Below are positions 34,603 to 43,925 of a stretch of 64,000 nucleotides of DNA, piece by piece (positions within the stretch are counted from its first letter, which is position 1; every line of letters starts with the position of its first letter). The notes below the pieces were generated by a model, which was not told the DNA's origin, did no database searches, and saw nothing but the letters and a program-made list of their open reading frames with translations. The stretch is from NCBI GenBank assembly GCA_028287235.1, contig JAQBQB010000002.1, forward strand, positions 124,001-188,000. The letters are read 5' to 3'. A program made the position numbers and the translations under genes. This DNA comes from Gemmatimonadota bacterium (GTDB taxonomy: Bacteria; Gemmatimonadota; Gemmatimonadetes; Gemmatimonadales; Gemmatimonadaceae).

Positions 34603-36120
34603 TCAATAGCCGGGGTTTTGTTTCATTCCGGGGTTGATGTCGATCTCGTGCTGCGGAATCGCGGCCCAGATGTTCGTCGGCTTCCAGCCGATCTTGGACT
34701 CGGCGTCCGCGCCGATGACCGTCGCATAAAGCCCCCACCGTTTGAGATCGAACAAGCGCTTCGATTCGAACGCGAGCTCCCAGCTCCGCTCCTGGCGCAC
34801 GGCGTCGCGGAACGTCGCCTGCGTCAGTCCCGCCAACGCAGGCAGACCGGCGCGCGCCCGCACCGCGTTGATGGCCGCGTACGCATTCGCGGGCCCGCGC
34901 GCCTCGTTCTCCGCCTCCGCTTGCAGCAGCAACGTCTCAGCGTAGCGGTAGACCGGCCAGTTGAGGTTCGATCGGCCGGCGTTGAGCGTGATCGACTGCC
35001 CGCCGTTGTCGTAGAACTTGCCGTAGTACGGCAGCGCTTTCGGGAAGCGCGGACTCTTGTCGCCGAAGCCTCGCACGGTGCCGACCGTCGCATAGTTGAA
35101 GGTCGTCGACCCGACGGTGACGGACGTGAGGAACGTGGGCTTTTTCCGAAGATCCGTGGCGACAAACGTGTCCATGAACTCCGGCGTCGAGCACCAGTAG
35201 TTCGATCCGCTCTCCGCGCCGATACCGCTCGGCCGCGATTGCGTGGTGAACAGGTTGCGGATGAGTCCCTCGAACTGGATCGAGTAGATGTGCTCCGGTC
35301 CGTTCTTGTTTTTCACGAGCCACAGCTGTGAGAAGTCGGGCACGAGGCTGTACGCCTTGCTGTCGATCACCGCCTGCGCCGCCGCCGCGGCGTCTGCCCA
35401 ATGATTTTGCTTGAGCGGCTCACCCGACATGTTCGCGTACACGTCGGCCAGCATCGTGCCGGCGGCGCCGCGCGTTGGACGACCGTCGTCGGGCGTCGCG
35501 GAGTCCGGCCATTTGACGGGAAGCAGCTTCACCGCATCCACGAGGTCGGCAACGATCGCCGCGTAGACGTCGGCCATCGGCGCGCGTACGACGGTGTTGA
35601 CCGTCGCGAAGTCGGTGACGGGCGCCGTCATGAGCGGAACGTCGCCCCAGACGCGAACCGCGTTGAAGTGGTTCAGCGCACGGTGGAATTTGGCCGCGCC
35701 CAAGTAACGATCCTTCACGTCCTGCGGCACGCCGGTCATCCCGGGAATTCGGTCGATCAGCAGATTCGATTGACCGATGGCGCCGTAGATCTGCGCCCAC
35801 ACGCGAAAGAGCCACTCGTTGCCCGAGTTGTACGTGTAGGTGTCCTGCTCGTACTTCGAGTCGGTGGTGTTGTTGATGAGAATCGTCTGCTCCGACGGCA
35901 CTTCCGTGAGCATGGGCCAGCCGCGGATGTAGTACGCCTGGTTCGCGCCGCCGGTGTACCAGTTGTCGATGCCTCCGAGCGCAATTCGCAGATCCGATTC
36001 CGTCGACGGGAAGGTTGCCGGCGTGAAGAAATCCGCCGGGGCTTCAGTCAGATAATCCTTGCACGACGCGAGCGGCAACGCGACGGCGACGAGCGCCACG
36101 CCGAGATGTCTCAGTCTCAT
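34603..36120 (-). CDS. SusD/RagB-family lipoprotein of the uronate locus
   Basis: This encodes 505 residues from ATG 36120, with AGGAG 8 nt upstream; ATG 36126 is only 2 nt from that Shine-Dalgarno. The signal MRLRHLGVALVAVALPLASC gives a lipobox with Cys20. Family features: 'KDRYLGAAKFHRALNHFNAVRVWGDVPLM' in the TPR region, 'YRYAETLLLQAEAENEARGPANAYAAINAVRARAGLP', 'AVRQERSWELAFESKRLFDLKRWG', and a C-terminal 'IPQHEIDINPGMKQNPGY'. This is the classic RagB/SusD ending. It is encoded right after the SusC-like gene (11-nt spacer) and divergent from the uronate catabolic genes, so it is the likely glycan-binding lid for a uronate oligosaccharide. Confidence 0.93.
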   Translation of the reverse strand: MRLRHLGVALVAVALPLASCKDYLTEAPADFFTPATFPSTESDLRIALGGIDNWYTGGANQAYYIRGWPMLTEVPSEQTILINNTTDSKYEQDTYTYNSGNEWLFRVWAQIYGAIGQSNLLIDRIPGMTGVPQDVKDRYLGAAKFHRALNHFNAVRVWGDVPLMTAPVTDFATVNTVVRAPMADVYAAIVADLVDAVKLLPVKWPDSATPDDGRPTRGAAGTMLADVYANMSGEPLKQNHWADAAAAAQAVIDSKAYSLVPDFSQLWLVKNKNGPEHIYSIQFEGLIRNLFTTQSRPSGIGAESGSNYWCSTPEFMDTFVATDLRKKPTFLTSVTVGSTTFNYATVGTVRGFGDKSPRFPKALPYYGKFYDNGGQSITLNAGRSNLNWPVYRYAETLLLQAEAENEARGPANAYAAINAVRARAGLPALAGLTQATFRDAVRQERSWELAFESKRLFDLKRWGLYATVIGADAESKIGWKPTNIWAAIPQHEIDINPGMKQNPGY

Positions 36121-36131
36121 GGTCATGTCTC

Positions 36132-39100
36132 CTAGAAGCCCACGTTCAGGCCGAGCGTGAACGTTCTCACCCCCGGATAGCTCGAGTCGTCCCAGCCGAG
36201 TTGGAGATCGCTCGTACCGCGCGAGCTGGCTTCGGGATCGAACCACGAATACTTGGTCCAGGTCTTCAGATTCTGTCCGCTCACGTAGACCCGAAGATTC
36301 GCCATGTTCACGCGCGCCGCGAACCGCTGCGGCACCTCCCAGCTGAACGTCGCGTTCTGGAGGCGCACGAACGATCCGTCTTCCACCCACCGCGAGGTCA
36401 TCGCGTTGAACGGTGCGATGCCGATGCCGGTCATGTCGTTGATGCCGCTGCCGGGCGTCCAGTAGTTCAGCGTGTTGCGCAGCGAGTTCGTCGCGTCGCC
36501 CGGCGTCTCCATTCCCTGCCGGTTCAGGTTCGCGACCTTCTGCCCCTGCACGCCGCGCAACAGGTAAGTGAACGAGAATGCGCGGTAGCCCACGCTGCCG
36601 TTCTGTCCGAACGTGTACTTTGGTTGTGCGTTCCCGAGGATGACGCGGTCGTCGGTCGTGATCTTTCCGTCGCCGTTCACGTCGTGGAGCTTCATCCCCC
36701 CGGCGACGGCGCCGGACTGCCCACTCGCCGCGGCTTCGGCCGCCGTCTGGAAGATGCCGTCCCAGATGTAGCCGAAGAAGTTGCCGAGCGGCTCGCCCAC
36801 GCGCACGATGCCGCCGGGAATGAACGTCGGCAACGACGTGTTGACGCCGTTCACGAAAAACTCCTTGTCGCCGCCGAGGTCGAGCACCTTGCTGCGGTTG
36901 AACGCGACGTTGCCGCCCAAGTGGATGTCGAACGCCTTGATGTTGTGCCGCGTGTCGAGGCCGAACTCCATGCCCTTGTTCTCGACCGAGCCCACGTTCG
37001 TGATGTAGCTGGAATAGCCGGTGTAGTACGGAACCAGCTTCGCGTAGAGCAGGTCGCGCGTCGTCTTCTTGTACGCGTCCGCCGTGATGCTCACCTGGTT
37101 GTTGAACAGGCCGAGGTCGAACCCGCCGTCGGACTGCGTCGTCGTTTCCCACTTCAGGTTGGGGTTCGCGTTCCGGCTGGGATTCGCGCCGTTGTTGAAC
37201 GTCACCGTGCCGAGATCGTACGGCGAGCCGACACTCCATGCGCCCAGCGACTGATAGGGACTCACCGCGTCGCTGCCCGTGCGGCCCACGCTCGCGCGCA
37301 ACTTCAACTCGCTGATCGCCGGCACCTTTCTGCGGAAGAACTCCTCGTCGCTCACGCGCCACGCCGCCGCGAACGACGGGAAGTAGGCCCACTTGTTGTT
37401 GACGGCGAACTTCGACGCGCCGTCCGCCCGGTAGGTCGCGGTGAGGAGATACTTCCCGGCGTATCCGTAATTCACGCGGGCGAGCCCCGACAGCAGCCGA
37501 TCGCTAGCCGAGCTCGAGCCCGCGACGATCGTCTGCGCGAGGTTCAGGCGGTTGTACCCGAGGAGATCGCTCGTGAAGCCGACGCCCTGCGCGGTCGTGC
37601 TGTCTCGCTTGCTGCTCTGCGCCGTCACGCCGCCCAACAGCGTGAGCTCGTTTTGCCCCATGCTGTGGTGAAACGCGAGCGTGTTCTCCGTGAGGAATGT
37701 CGTAATGCCTGCGCTGTTGACGTTCGCCTGTCCGGAGCCCAGCGCGGCGCGGAGCAGCCGCGACGTGTAGATCTGCTGCTTGCCGTCGTTCGACGTATAC
37801 GAGAGACTCGAGCGGAAGGTGAGCTGCGGCAGCAGCTCGACGTTCGCGTAGACGTTGCCCAACAGATAGTCGGTGGTCGTCTTGTTGTTGAGCAGGTTCA
37901 CGATCGCCACCGGGTTGTCCATCGTTTGCGAGGACAACAACGGTGCGCTGTAGCTTCCGTCGGCCGCGCGAACCGGAATGGTCGGCGACCAGCGGAGCGC
38001 CTCCATCGTGACCGGGCCGCCCGCGGTGCCATAGCCGTCGTTGACGCGCACGGCGTTGCCCGTGGAACGACTGTACGTCACGCGCGTGCCTGCCGTGAGC
38101 CGGGTGCTGAGCTGCTGATCGAGGTTGAACCGCACGGCGCCGCGATTGAACGTCGAGTTCGTGACGATGCCGTCCTGCTGAAAGAGCGATGCGCCCGCCA
38201 TGAGGCTGGTGCCGCCGTTCGACCCGGTCACGCGAATGTCGTGACTCTGGATCGGCGCCGATTGAAAGACGGTGTTCTGCCAATCCGTCGTCGCATGCGT
38301 GACGGTGGTATCGAGCGTGACCGTCTTGTCGTGATTCGGATTGCGCATGAACATCTTCGCGAACTCGTCGGCCGTGAGCAGGCCGATGTGCTTCGAGACG
38401 TTCTGCGAGCCGGTGTATCCGGAATACATGAAGCGCATCGATCCCGGCGTGCCCCGCTTGGTGGTCACGATGATCACGCCGTTGGCGCCGCGCGCGCCGT
38501 AGATCGCCGTGGCCGACGCATCCTTCAACACGTCCACCGTTTCTACGTCGTTTGGATTGATCTGATTCAGGTCGGCGCCGATGACGCCGTCGACCACGAC
38601 GAGCGGCTCGTTGCTGCCGTTGAGCGAGTTGCCGCCGCGGATCCGGATGCGCATCTCCGATCCGGGCTGCGCGTTGGTGGTCTGCACCTGCACCCCGGCC
38701 ACGAGGCCCGAGATTGCCTGGTCGACGCGCGGAACCGGCAGCGTCGAAATGTCGGCGCTCGAGACCGAGGCGATGGAGCCGGTGATGTCGCGTCGCGCCG
38801 ACGAGCCGTAGCCGGTGACGACGACCTGCTCGAGCGAGACCGCCGCGGTCGGCAGGTCGAAGTTCAGCGCAACCACCTGGCCGGCCAGCACGTTCACCCG
38901 CTGCTCGCGCAGCGCAGACCCGATGCGGGTGGCGCGCACGGTTTCGGCACCGGCGGGCACGTTCGCAATGGAATACCGCCCGTCAGCGCGGCTGAGCGCG
39001 CCGAGGGTGGTGCCGATGACGGCGACGGTCACCCCCTCCAGCACGCCCGACTCCGAGCGAACCACCCCCTGAATGGTCCCGGTGCCTCCCTGCGCTCCCT

Positions 39101-39164
39101 GCGCTCCCGCGTCGCGAGCGCACGCGATGAGAACCGCTAGGGCAACGGCACATCGTCTCGACAT
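36132..39164 (-). CDS. SusC/RagA-family TonB-linked outer-membrane transporter of the uronate locus
   Basis: This encodes 1010 residues. AGGA lies 6 nt before ATG 39164 and directly abuts ATG 39170, so I chose 39164. The signal peptide is cleaved at AGA|QGAQ. The CarboxypepD_reg domain 'GTIQGVVRSESGVLEGVTVAVI' is followed by a plug with 'VPRVDQAISGLVAGVQVQTT', 'IRIRGGNSLNGSNEPLVVVDGVIG' and 'VETVDVLKDASATAIYGARGANGVIIVTTKRG', the SusC signature. The barrel ends 'YPGVRTFTLGLNVGF' with the terminal Phe. With the SusD-like partner it should import oligo-uronides. It faces the catabolic operon across a 201-bp intergenic region. Confidence 0.93.
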   Translation of the reverse strand: MSRRCAVALAVLIACARDAGAQGAQGGTGTIQGVVRSESGVLEGVTVAVIGTTLGALSRADGRYSIANVPAGAETVRATRIGSALREQRVNVLAGQVVALNFDLPTAAVSLEQVVVTGYGSSARRDITGSIASVSSADISTLPVPRVDQAISGLVAGVQVQTTNAQPGSEMRIRIRGGNSLNGSNEPLVVVDGVIGADLNQINPNDVETVDVLKDASATAIYGARGANGVIIVTTKRGTPGSMRFMYSGYTGSQNVSKHIGLLTADEFAKMFMRNPNHDKTVTLDTTVTHATTDWQNTVFQSAPIQSHDIRVTGSNGGTSLMAGASLFQQDGIVTNSTFNRGAVRFNLDQQLSTRLTAGTRVTYSRSTGNAVRVNDGYGTAGGPVTMEALRWSPTIPVRAADGSYSAPLLSSQTMDNPVAIVNLLNNKTTTDYLLGNVYANVELLPQLTFRSSLSYTSNDGKQQIYTSRLLRAALGSGQANVNSAGITTFLTENTLAFHHSMGQNELTLLGGVTAQSSKRDSTTAQGVGFTSDLLGYNRLNLAQTIVAGSSSASDRLLSGLARVNYGYAGKYLLTATYRADGASKFAVNNKWAYFPSFAAAWRVSDEEFFRRKVPAISELKLRASVGRTGSDAVSPYQSLGAWSVGSPYDLGTVTFNNGANPSRNANPNLKWETTTQSDGGFDLGLFNNQVSITADAYKKTTRDLLYAKLVPYYTGYSSYITNVGSVENKGMEFGLDTRHNIKAFDIHLGGNVAFNRSKVLDLGGDKEFFVNGVNTSLPTFIPGGIVRVGEPLGNFFGYIWDGIFQTAAEAAASGQSGAVAGGMKLHDVNGDGKITTDDRVILGNAQPKYTFGQNGSVGYRAFSFTYLLRGVQGQKVANLNRQGMETPGDATNSLRNTLNYWTPGSGINDMTGIGIAPFNAMTSRWVEDGSFVRLQNATFSWEVPQRFAARVNMANLRVYVSGQNLKTWTKYSWFDPEASSRGTSDLQLGWDDSSYPGVRTFTLGLNVGF

Positions 39165-39306
39165 TGTCATTCCTGGACACTCCGGAGAAGGTCAAGCAGG
39201 CTGAGGCTGACTGAGGCAGGTGAAATGCGGCGCGGGAGCGCGGAAAGAGGCGGTCAAGCGGTCGAAACTCATTGTTCGCTGCGGGGACAATAGGGGTGAT
39301 GATATT

Positions 39307-39321
39307 GATATTGTCAATATC
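39307..39321. promoter_or_regulatory. Perfect 7+1+7 palindrome in the susC-kduI divergent spacer, candidate operator
   Basis: GATATTG, a central T, then CAATATC form a perfect dyad inside an AT-rich block about 45 bp before the kduI start. A second weaker dyad CGTTC-G-GAACG follows at 39331-39341. The spacer separates susCD from the catabolic genes, which include an AraR-like regulator; AraR-type and LacI-type proteins bind short AT-rich palindromes. I infer that this is its operator. Confidence 0.5.
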
Positions 39322-39365
39322 GGATGTTATCGTTCGGAACGAATTCAGCCATTTGATGGAGGCGC

Positions 39366-40190
39366 ATGCACTATCTGCCGGACGCAGTGCGGACGCGGAC
39401 CATGACCACCGACGAGCTCCGCGCCAGCTTCCTCGTCGAAGGGCTTTTTCAGCCCGGGGCGGTCACCCTGCGCGTCATCGATCTCGACCGTGTGGTGCTT
39501 GGCGGCGCGGTGCCGACCACGACGCCGCTCCGCCTCGAGGCGCCCCCGGAGTTGTTGACCGATACCTTCTGCGCGCGCCGCGAGCTCGGCGTGCTCAACA
39601 TCGGAGGGCCGGGCGTCGTGACCGTCGATGGCGTTCCCTACCCTCTCGGCACCCGCGATCTCGTGTACGTGGGCCGCGGTAGTCGCGACGTGCTGTTCGC
39701 CAGCGACGACGCCGCGCAGCCGGCGCGCTTCTATTTGGTCAGCTATCCCGCACACGCCGACCACCCCACGGCGAGCGTATCCGCCGCGGCCGTGCAGTCG
39801 GGCGAGATCGGGACCGCGGCGAACGCGAACCGCCGCCGCATCGCGCGCTACGTGCACGCCGACGGCATCCGCAGCGCGCAGCTCGTCATGGGCATGACCG
39901 CGCTGGAGCCCGGCAGCGTGTGGAACACCATGCCGCCACACACGCACGCGCGGCGCACGGAAGTCTATCTGTACTTCGATCTGCCTTCCGATGCGGTCGT
40001 GTTCCATCAGCTCGGCGAGCCCACGGAGACGCGCCACCTGATCGTGCGCGACGGCGATGTCGCGCTCTCCCCCGGCTGGTCGATCCACGCCGGCTGCGGC
40101 ACGACGAACTATGCGTTCTGCTGGGCCATGGGCGGCGAGAATCAGGATTACGCCGACATGCAGGCCGTGGTGCCCGCCACTCTTCGATGA
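39366..40190 (+). CDS. kduI: 5-dehydro-4-deoxy-D-glucuronate isomerase (KduI)
   Basis: This encodes 274 residues, GGAGG just upstream, full length for the family. KduI converts 5-keto-4-deoxyuronate to 2,5-diketo-3-deoxygluconate in pectin, alginate and glycosaminoglycan breakdown. The zinc ligands are visible: H192 and H194 in 'MPPHTHARRTEVYLYF', E199 in the same block and H241 in 'GWSIHAGCGTTNYAF', with the same spacing as the E. coli enzyme. The N-terminal 'DELRASFLVEGLF' and 'ELGVLNIGG' are also typical. It acts in the cytoplasm on the product of KdgF or of spontaneous ring opening. It is the first gene of a tightly packed operon; its stop overlaps the next start (ATGA). Confidence 0.95.
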   Translation: MHYLPDAVRTRTMTTDELRASFLVEGLFQPGAVTLRVIDLDRVVLGGAVPTTTPLRLEAPPELLTDTFCARRELGVLNIGGPGVVTVDGVPYPLGTRDLVYVGRGSRDVLFASDDAAQPARFYLVSYPAHADHPTASVSAAAVQSGEIGTAANANRRRIARYVHADGIRSAQLVMGMTALEPGSVWNTMPPHTHARRTEVYLYFDLPSDAVVFHQLGEPTETRHLIVRDGDVALSPGWSIHAGCGTTNYAFCWAMGGENQDYADMQAVVPATLR

Positions 40191-41383
40191 GCCAATCCAT
40201 GCTTCGTCTCCGAGCGCCCTCGCTCGTGCTGCTGGCCGGCCTCGGCGCGTCCGCACTCCGGGCGCAGAGTACTCCGCCTGCGCACGTGACCATTCGCGTC
40301 GACAACCCGCTCGCGCTCGCGCGGCACGACGAAACAGTTTCGTTGCCGTGGGCGGAGCTCCAGCGCCGGCTCGCGGGCGTTTCGGCGAACACCGTGCGCG
40401 TGCGCGACGCCGAGCATCGCGAGATTCCATCGCAGGTCGTCGACGACGATGGAGACGGCACGCTCGACGCGATCATTTTCCAGGGCGACTTCGGCGCGAA
40501 GGAGACGCGACACTTCACGATCGAAGCCGCGCCGCCGACGCAGAAGTACGAGCCAAAGGTCGCGGTACGTCATGACGACCCGCGCGACGACATGGCGTGG
40601 GAGAGCGACCGCGCGGCCTTCCGCATCTACGGCGAAGGCTTGAAGAAAACGCCGCAGGCGATGTCGAGCAGCGGCATCGACGTCTGGAACAAGAAGACGC
40701 GCGCGCTGATCGTGGAGAAGTGGTACACGAAGAAGGAGTCCTACCACGTCGACACGGGCGAAGGGGCCGACTTCTATGAAGTCGGCGAGACGCTCGGCAA
40801 CGGCGGCACGGCGGGCTGGGCGAAGGACACCATCTGGCGCGCTGACAACTTCAAAGCGTGGCGCGTCATCGCCACCGGTCCAATTCGCGCGATCTTCGAG
40901 TTGAAGTATGATCCGTGGAACGTTGCCGGTACGCCCGTTTCCGAGATCAAGCGGATCTCCATCGATGCCGGCTCCAACCTCTACAAGGCCACGAGCATTT
41001 TCACGACGCCAAAGGGCGGGGAAATTCCGTACGTCATCGGCACCCTCGAGCGCGCCGGCATGGTCGGCACCATGAGCAGAAACAATGCGTGGGCCTGGCT
41101 CACGGGTTGGGGACCGGTCGCGCCACAGAATGGCGGCCACGGCGAGATGGGCACGGCCGTGCTCCTCAAGGCGAGCACGGTAGCAAATTGGAAAGAGGGG
41201 TTCGGCCACTACATGGCCGTGAGCAGCGCAACGTCCGGCAAGCCGGTGGTGCACTACGTCGGCTCGGGCTGGACCGACAGCGGCGACTTTCCGACACCGC
41301 AGTCGTGGTGGCGCTATCTCGACGAGATGGCCCAACGGATCGATGCGCCCGTTCGCGTGACCATCGAAGACGCGCGGCCGTGA
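40187..41383 (+). CDS. Exported DUF4861-family protein of the uronate locus
   Basis: This encodes 398 residues from ATG 40187, overlapping the kduI stop; an internal ATG at 40199 is also possible. The signal peptide is MLRLRAPSLVLLAGLGASALRA, with Q following. The mature protein has 'FRIYGEGLKKTPQAMSSSGIDVWNKKTRALIVEKWY' and 'GADFYEVGETLGNGGTAGW', the DUF4861 pattern, plus beta-strands such as 'RAIFELKYDPWNVAGTPVSEIKRISIDAGSNLYKATSIF', which suggest a beta-sandwich. The family is repeatedly found in loci degrading uronic-acid polysaccharides and is often suspected to be an enzyme, but no activity is established. Its place between kduI and the regulator supports a role on periplasmic oligo-uronides. 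Confidence 0.8.
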   Translation: MSQSMLRLRAPSLVLLAGLGASALRAQSTPPAHVTIRVDNPLALARHDETVSLPWAELQRRLAGVSANTVRVRDAEHREIPSQVVDDDGDGTLDAIIFQGDFGAKETRHFTIEAAPPTQKYEPKVAVRHDDPRDDMAWESDRAAFRIYGEGLKKTPQAMSSSGIDVWNKKTRALIVEKWYTKKESYHVDTGEGADFYEVGETLGNGGTAGWAKDTIWRADNFKAWRVIATGPIRAIFELKYDPWNVAGTPVSEIKRISIDAGSNLYKATSIFTTPKGGEIPYVIGTLERAGMVGTMSRNNAWAWLTGWGPVAPQNGGHGEMGTAVLLKASTVANWKEGFGHYMAVSSATSGKPVVHYVGSGWTDSGDFPTPQSWWRYLDEMAQRIDAPVRVTIEDARP

Positions 41384-42510
41384 TGCGACTCGACGCTAGC
41401 GCGCCGGTACCTCTCTATCAGCAAGTTGCCGCGGACATTCGACGCCGAATCGTGTCCGGCAACATGCCCGTGGGCGTGCAGATCCCGCCGCACAAAGATC
41501 TCGCAATCGAGTACGGCGTCTCCGTCATCACGATCAACAAGGCCCTGTCGGGCCTCGTGAGTGAGGGCCTGCTCTATAGCCACGTGGGACGCGGCACGTT
41601 CGTGATGGTCCGCCCGGCATCGACCTCGGGCATCGCCGCGCCGACCACGATCGGCTTCGTGCTGCGGGATCTGAGCAGCCCGTTCTTCTCCCTCGTCGCG
41701 CACGGCGCGCAGCAGCGTGCCGACGCACTCGGCGTGGGGCTCCTGTTCGCGTCGAGCTCGAACCGCCTCGACCGGGAGGAGGAGCAGATCCGCCGGCTGC
41801 GCTTGCTCGGCGTGCACGGGTTCATCATCGTCTCGATGAGCCGTACGTTCCGGTTGAACGAAGCGATCCAGGCGCTGCACGACGCAGACTTCCCGTACAC
41901 GATGGTCTCATGGACCGCGGGCGACGACGTGCCGTTCGTCGGGCTCGACCTCGCGGACGCCGGCCGGCTGGCCGCCGAGCATCTGCTGTCGCTTGGCTAC
42001 CGGAAGTTCGGCTATCTCATCGACAGCATCGGAAGCCTCAACGGCGAGCTTCGCATGAGCCGGTATCGGAGCACCATCGAGGAAGCCGGCTTCGAGATCG
42101 ATCCGGAGTTCATCTTCGAGCATTCGTTCGCCGGCGAGTGGAACGACTACAAATCCGGTTACGCCGCGGGTGAAGCGATCGCCCAGCTCAGCTCGCGGCC
42201 GGAAGCCATGTACTGCTTCAATGATCTCGGTGCTCTCGGGCTCGAGGATGCATTGCTCGACGCCGGACTTCGCGTTCCGGGCGACGTCGCCATCGTGGGA
42301 CTCGACGACATCGAGCTCGCCGCCCGCGCGCGCGTGCCGCTCACGACGATACGCCAGCCCGTCGACGTCATTGGCGCACGGTCGGTAGACAACATCCTCG
42401 CGCGCCTGCGTGGTGAACGGCCCCAGGTGCGCCAACTACTCGAGCCGGAGCTCATCATTCGCTCCTCGACCGGTTCACCTGTCGCCGTGGGGGCGGAAAT
42501 TGATGAGTGA
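41383..42510 (+). CDS. AraR-like regulator: GntR-type winged helix fused to a LacI/periplasmic-binding-protein-like sensor
   Basis: This encodes 375 residues from ATG 41383, overlapping the previous stop (TGATG). Residues 1-70 are a GntR winged helix ('PLYQQVAADIRRRIVSGNMPVG', 'INKALSGLVSEGLLYSHVGRGTFV'). Residues about 85-365 are a LacI/GalR-type sugar-binding domain ('TIGFVLRDLSSPFFSLVAHGAQQRADALG' and 'AIVGLDDIELAARARVPLTTIRQP'). GntR N-terminus with LacI C-terminus is the architecture of Bacillus AraR. It sits inside the operon and is the obvious local regulator. A repressor released by a uronate or an oligo-uronide is my inference; the AT-rich dyad at 39307-39321 is the likely target. 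Confidence 0.88.
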   Translation: MRLDASAPVPLYQQVAADIRRRIVSGNMPVGVQIPPHKDLAIEYGVSVITINKALSGLVSEGLLYSHVGRGTFVMVRPASTSGIAAPTTIGFVLRDLSSPFFSLVAHGAQQRADALGVGLLFASSSNRLDREEEQIRRLRLLGVHGFIIVSMSRTFRLNEAIQALHDADFPYTMVSWTAGDDVPFVGLDLADAGRLAAEHLLSLGYRKFGYLIDSIGSLNGELRMSRYRSTIEEAGFEIDPEFIFEHSFAGEWNDYKSGYAAGEAIAQLSSRPEAMYCFNDLGALGLEDALLDAGLRVPGDVAIVGLDDIELAARARVPLTTIRQPVDVIGARSVDNILARLRGERPQVRQLLEPELIIRSSTGSPVAVGAEIDE

Positions 42511-42853
42511 GAGCCGATCGTTTGTGTCCGGCACCGACGTCGCCTGGGACGAAACCGGCGACGGCGTGCGCCGACAGGTCCTGGGACATGGCACGGAGCT
42601 CATGGTGGTCCGCGTGGAGTTCAAAGCGGGGGCGGTCGGTGCGCTGCATCAGCATCCACACCGGCAGGCGACGTACGTGATGGCGGGACGATTCGAGGTG
42701 ACGGTGGGAGCAGAGACGTCCGAGCTCGTGGCCGGCGACTGCTTCTATGCGGCCGCGGACGTCGTGCACGGAGTTCGGGCGTTGGAAGACGGCGCGTTGA
42801 TCGACGTGTTCACTCCGGTTCGTGAGGATTTTCTCATGCCAGGCTTGTGGTGA
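42503..42853 (+). CDS. kdgF: KdgF-type cupin, unsaturated uronate ring-opening enzyme
   Basis: This encodes 116 residues from ATG 42503, overlapping the regulator gene by 8 nt. It is a single cupin with '[18 protein letters not shown]', '[20 protein letters not shown]' and '[32 protein letters not shown]', which matches KdgF closely. The metal-binding set is H49, H51, Q55 and H89. KdgF converts the cyclic 4,5-unsaturated monouronate released by GH88 and similar enzymes to the linear ketone. The next enzyme, KduI, is encoded in the same operon, so the two steps are physically linked. The protein is cytoplasmic by lack of a signal peptide, which implies that the unsaturated monomer is imported. 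Confidence 0.92.
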   Translation: MSESRSFVSGTDVAWDETGDGVRRQVLGHGTELMVVRVEFKAGAVGALHQHPHRQATYVMAGRFEVTVGAETSELVAGDCFYAAADVVHGVRALEDGALIDVFTPVREDFLMPGLW

Positions 42854-42875
42854 CCGCTCTCCGGCCGGGCGTCGC

Positions 42876-43925
42876 GTGAAGATGACGTTCCGGTGGTACG
42901 GGCCGCAGGATGAGATCCCGCTGCGCTACATCCGCCAGATTCCCGGCGTGCGCGGCGTCGTGAGCGCGCTCTACGACGTTGCCGTCGGCGACGTGTGGCC
43001 CAAGCCACGGCTTGCCGCGCTGGCCGACACGATCGACGCCGCGGGTCTCGTGCTGTCCGTCGTCGAAAGCATCCCGGTGCACGAAGACATCAAGCTGGGC
43101 CGTCCCACTCGCGACCGGCTGATCGACCGGTACGCCGAAAGCGTGCGGCACATGGGGGAGCTCGGGATTCCCGTGCTCTGCTACAACTTCATGCCGATCT
43201 TCGACTGGACGCGCACCGACCTGGCAATGCCGCAGCCCGACGGGTCGACGGCGCTCTCGTACGACGACGCGGCGCTGTCGCGCATCGATCTCTCGCATGG
43301 CACGGGCAATCTGCCCGGCTGGGCCACGGCCTACGACGCCGCGTCGCTGCAAGCGCTTCGCGCGGCATATCAGGACGTCACTGAAGAACGGCTTTGGGAA
43401 CATCTCGCCTACTTCCTGGAACGCGTTGTTCCCGTGGCCGAGAGCGCGGGCGTGAAGATGGCCATTCATCCCGACGATCCGCCGTGGCCGATCTTTGGAT
43501 TGCCGAGAATCATCACGAACGGCGCGGCATTCGATCGGCTCACGCGCTTCGTGGATTCGCCGGCCAACGGCGTCACCTTCTGTTCCGGATCCCTCGGCGC
43601 GAATCCGTCGAACGACCTTCCGGCAATCGTGCGCCAGCTCGGAGGCCGTGGCCGCATTCACTTCGCGCACTGCCGCAACGTGAAGGTCACCGGACCGCGG
43701 AGCTTCACCGAGGCCCCGCATCCGTCGGCGCTCGGCGACGTGGACATGCACGCTGTATTGTCGGCGCTGCACGAGACCGGATTTCGCGGACCGATGCGTC
43801 CCGATCACGGACGCATGATCTGGGGCGAGACAGGCAGGCCTGGTTACGGGCTCTACGATCGTGCGCTCGGCGCGACCTATCTCCAGGGCCTGTGGGAAGG
43901 AATTTCGCGGGAGAGAGGATCATGA
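42876..43925 (+). CDS. uxuA: Mannonate dehydratase (UxuA)
   Basis: This encodes 349 residues from GTG 42876 ([13 protein letters not shown]), which matches the usual UxuA start; an upstream in-frame frame extends to 42822 but adds no homologous sequence. UxuA dehydrates D-mannonate to 2-keto-3-deoxygluconate, using Fe2+ or Mn2+. Family hallmarks: '[21 protein letters not shown]', '[11 protein letters not shown]', '[16 protein letters not shown]', '[16 protein letters not shown]', 'FCSGSLGA' and '[14 protein letters not shown]', containing the His, Cys and Asp metal ligands, then '[11 protein letters not shown]'. It shows that saturated hexuronates (through fructuronate) are also used. UxuB and UxaC are not encoded in the window. 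The stop overlaps the next start (ATGA). Confidence 0.95.
   Translation: MKMTFRWYGPQDEIPLRYIRQIPGVRGVVSALYDVAVGDVWPKPRLAALADTIDAAGLVLSVVESIPVHEDIKLGRPTRDRLIDRYAESVRHMGELGIPVLCYNFMPIFDWTRTDLAMPQPDGSTALSYDDAALSRIDLSHGTGNLPGWATAYDAASLQALRAAYQDVTEERLWEHLAYFLERVVPVAESAGVKMAIHPDDPPWPIFGLPRIITNGAAFDRLTRFVDSPANGVTFCSGSLGANPSNDLPAIVRQLGGRGRIHFAHCRNVKVTGPRSFTEAPHPSALGDVDMHAVLSALHETGFRGPMRPDHGRMIWGETGRPGYGLYDRALGATYLQGLWEGISRERGS

Noticed and set aside
36201-39140. 979-residue plus-strand frame opposite SusC
   Set aside because: No signal peptide or domain; SusC on the minus strand has full family signatures.
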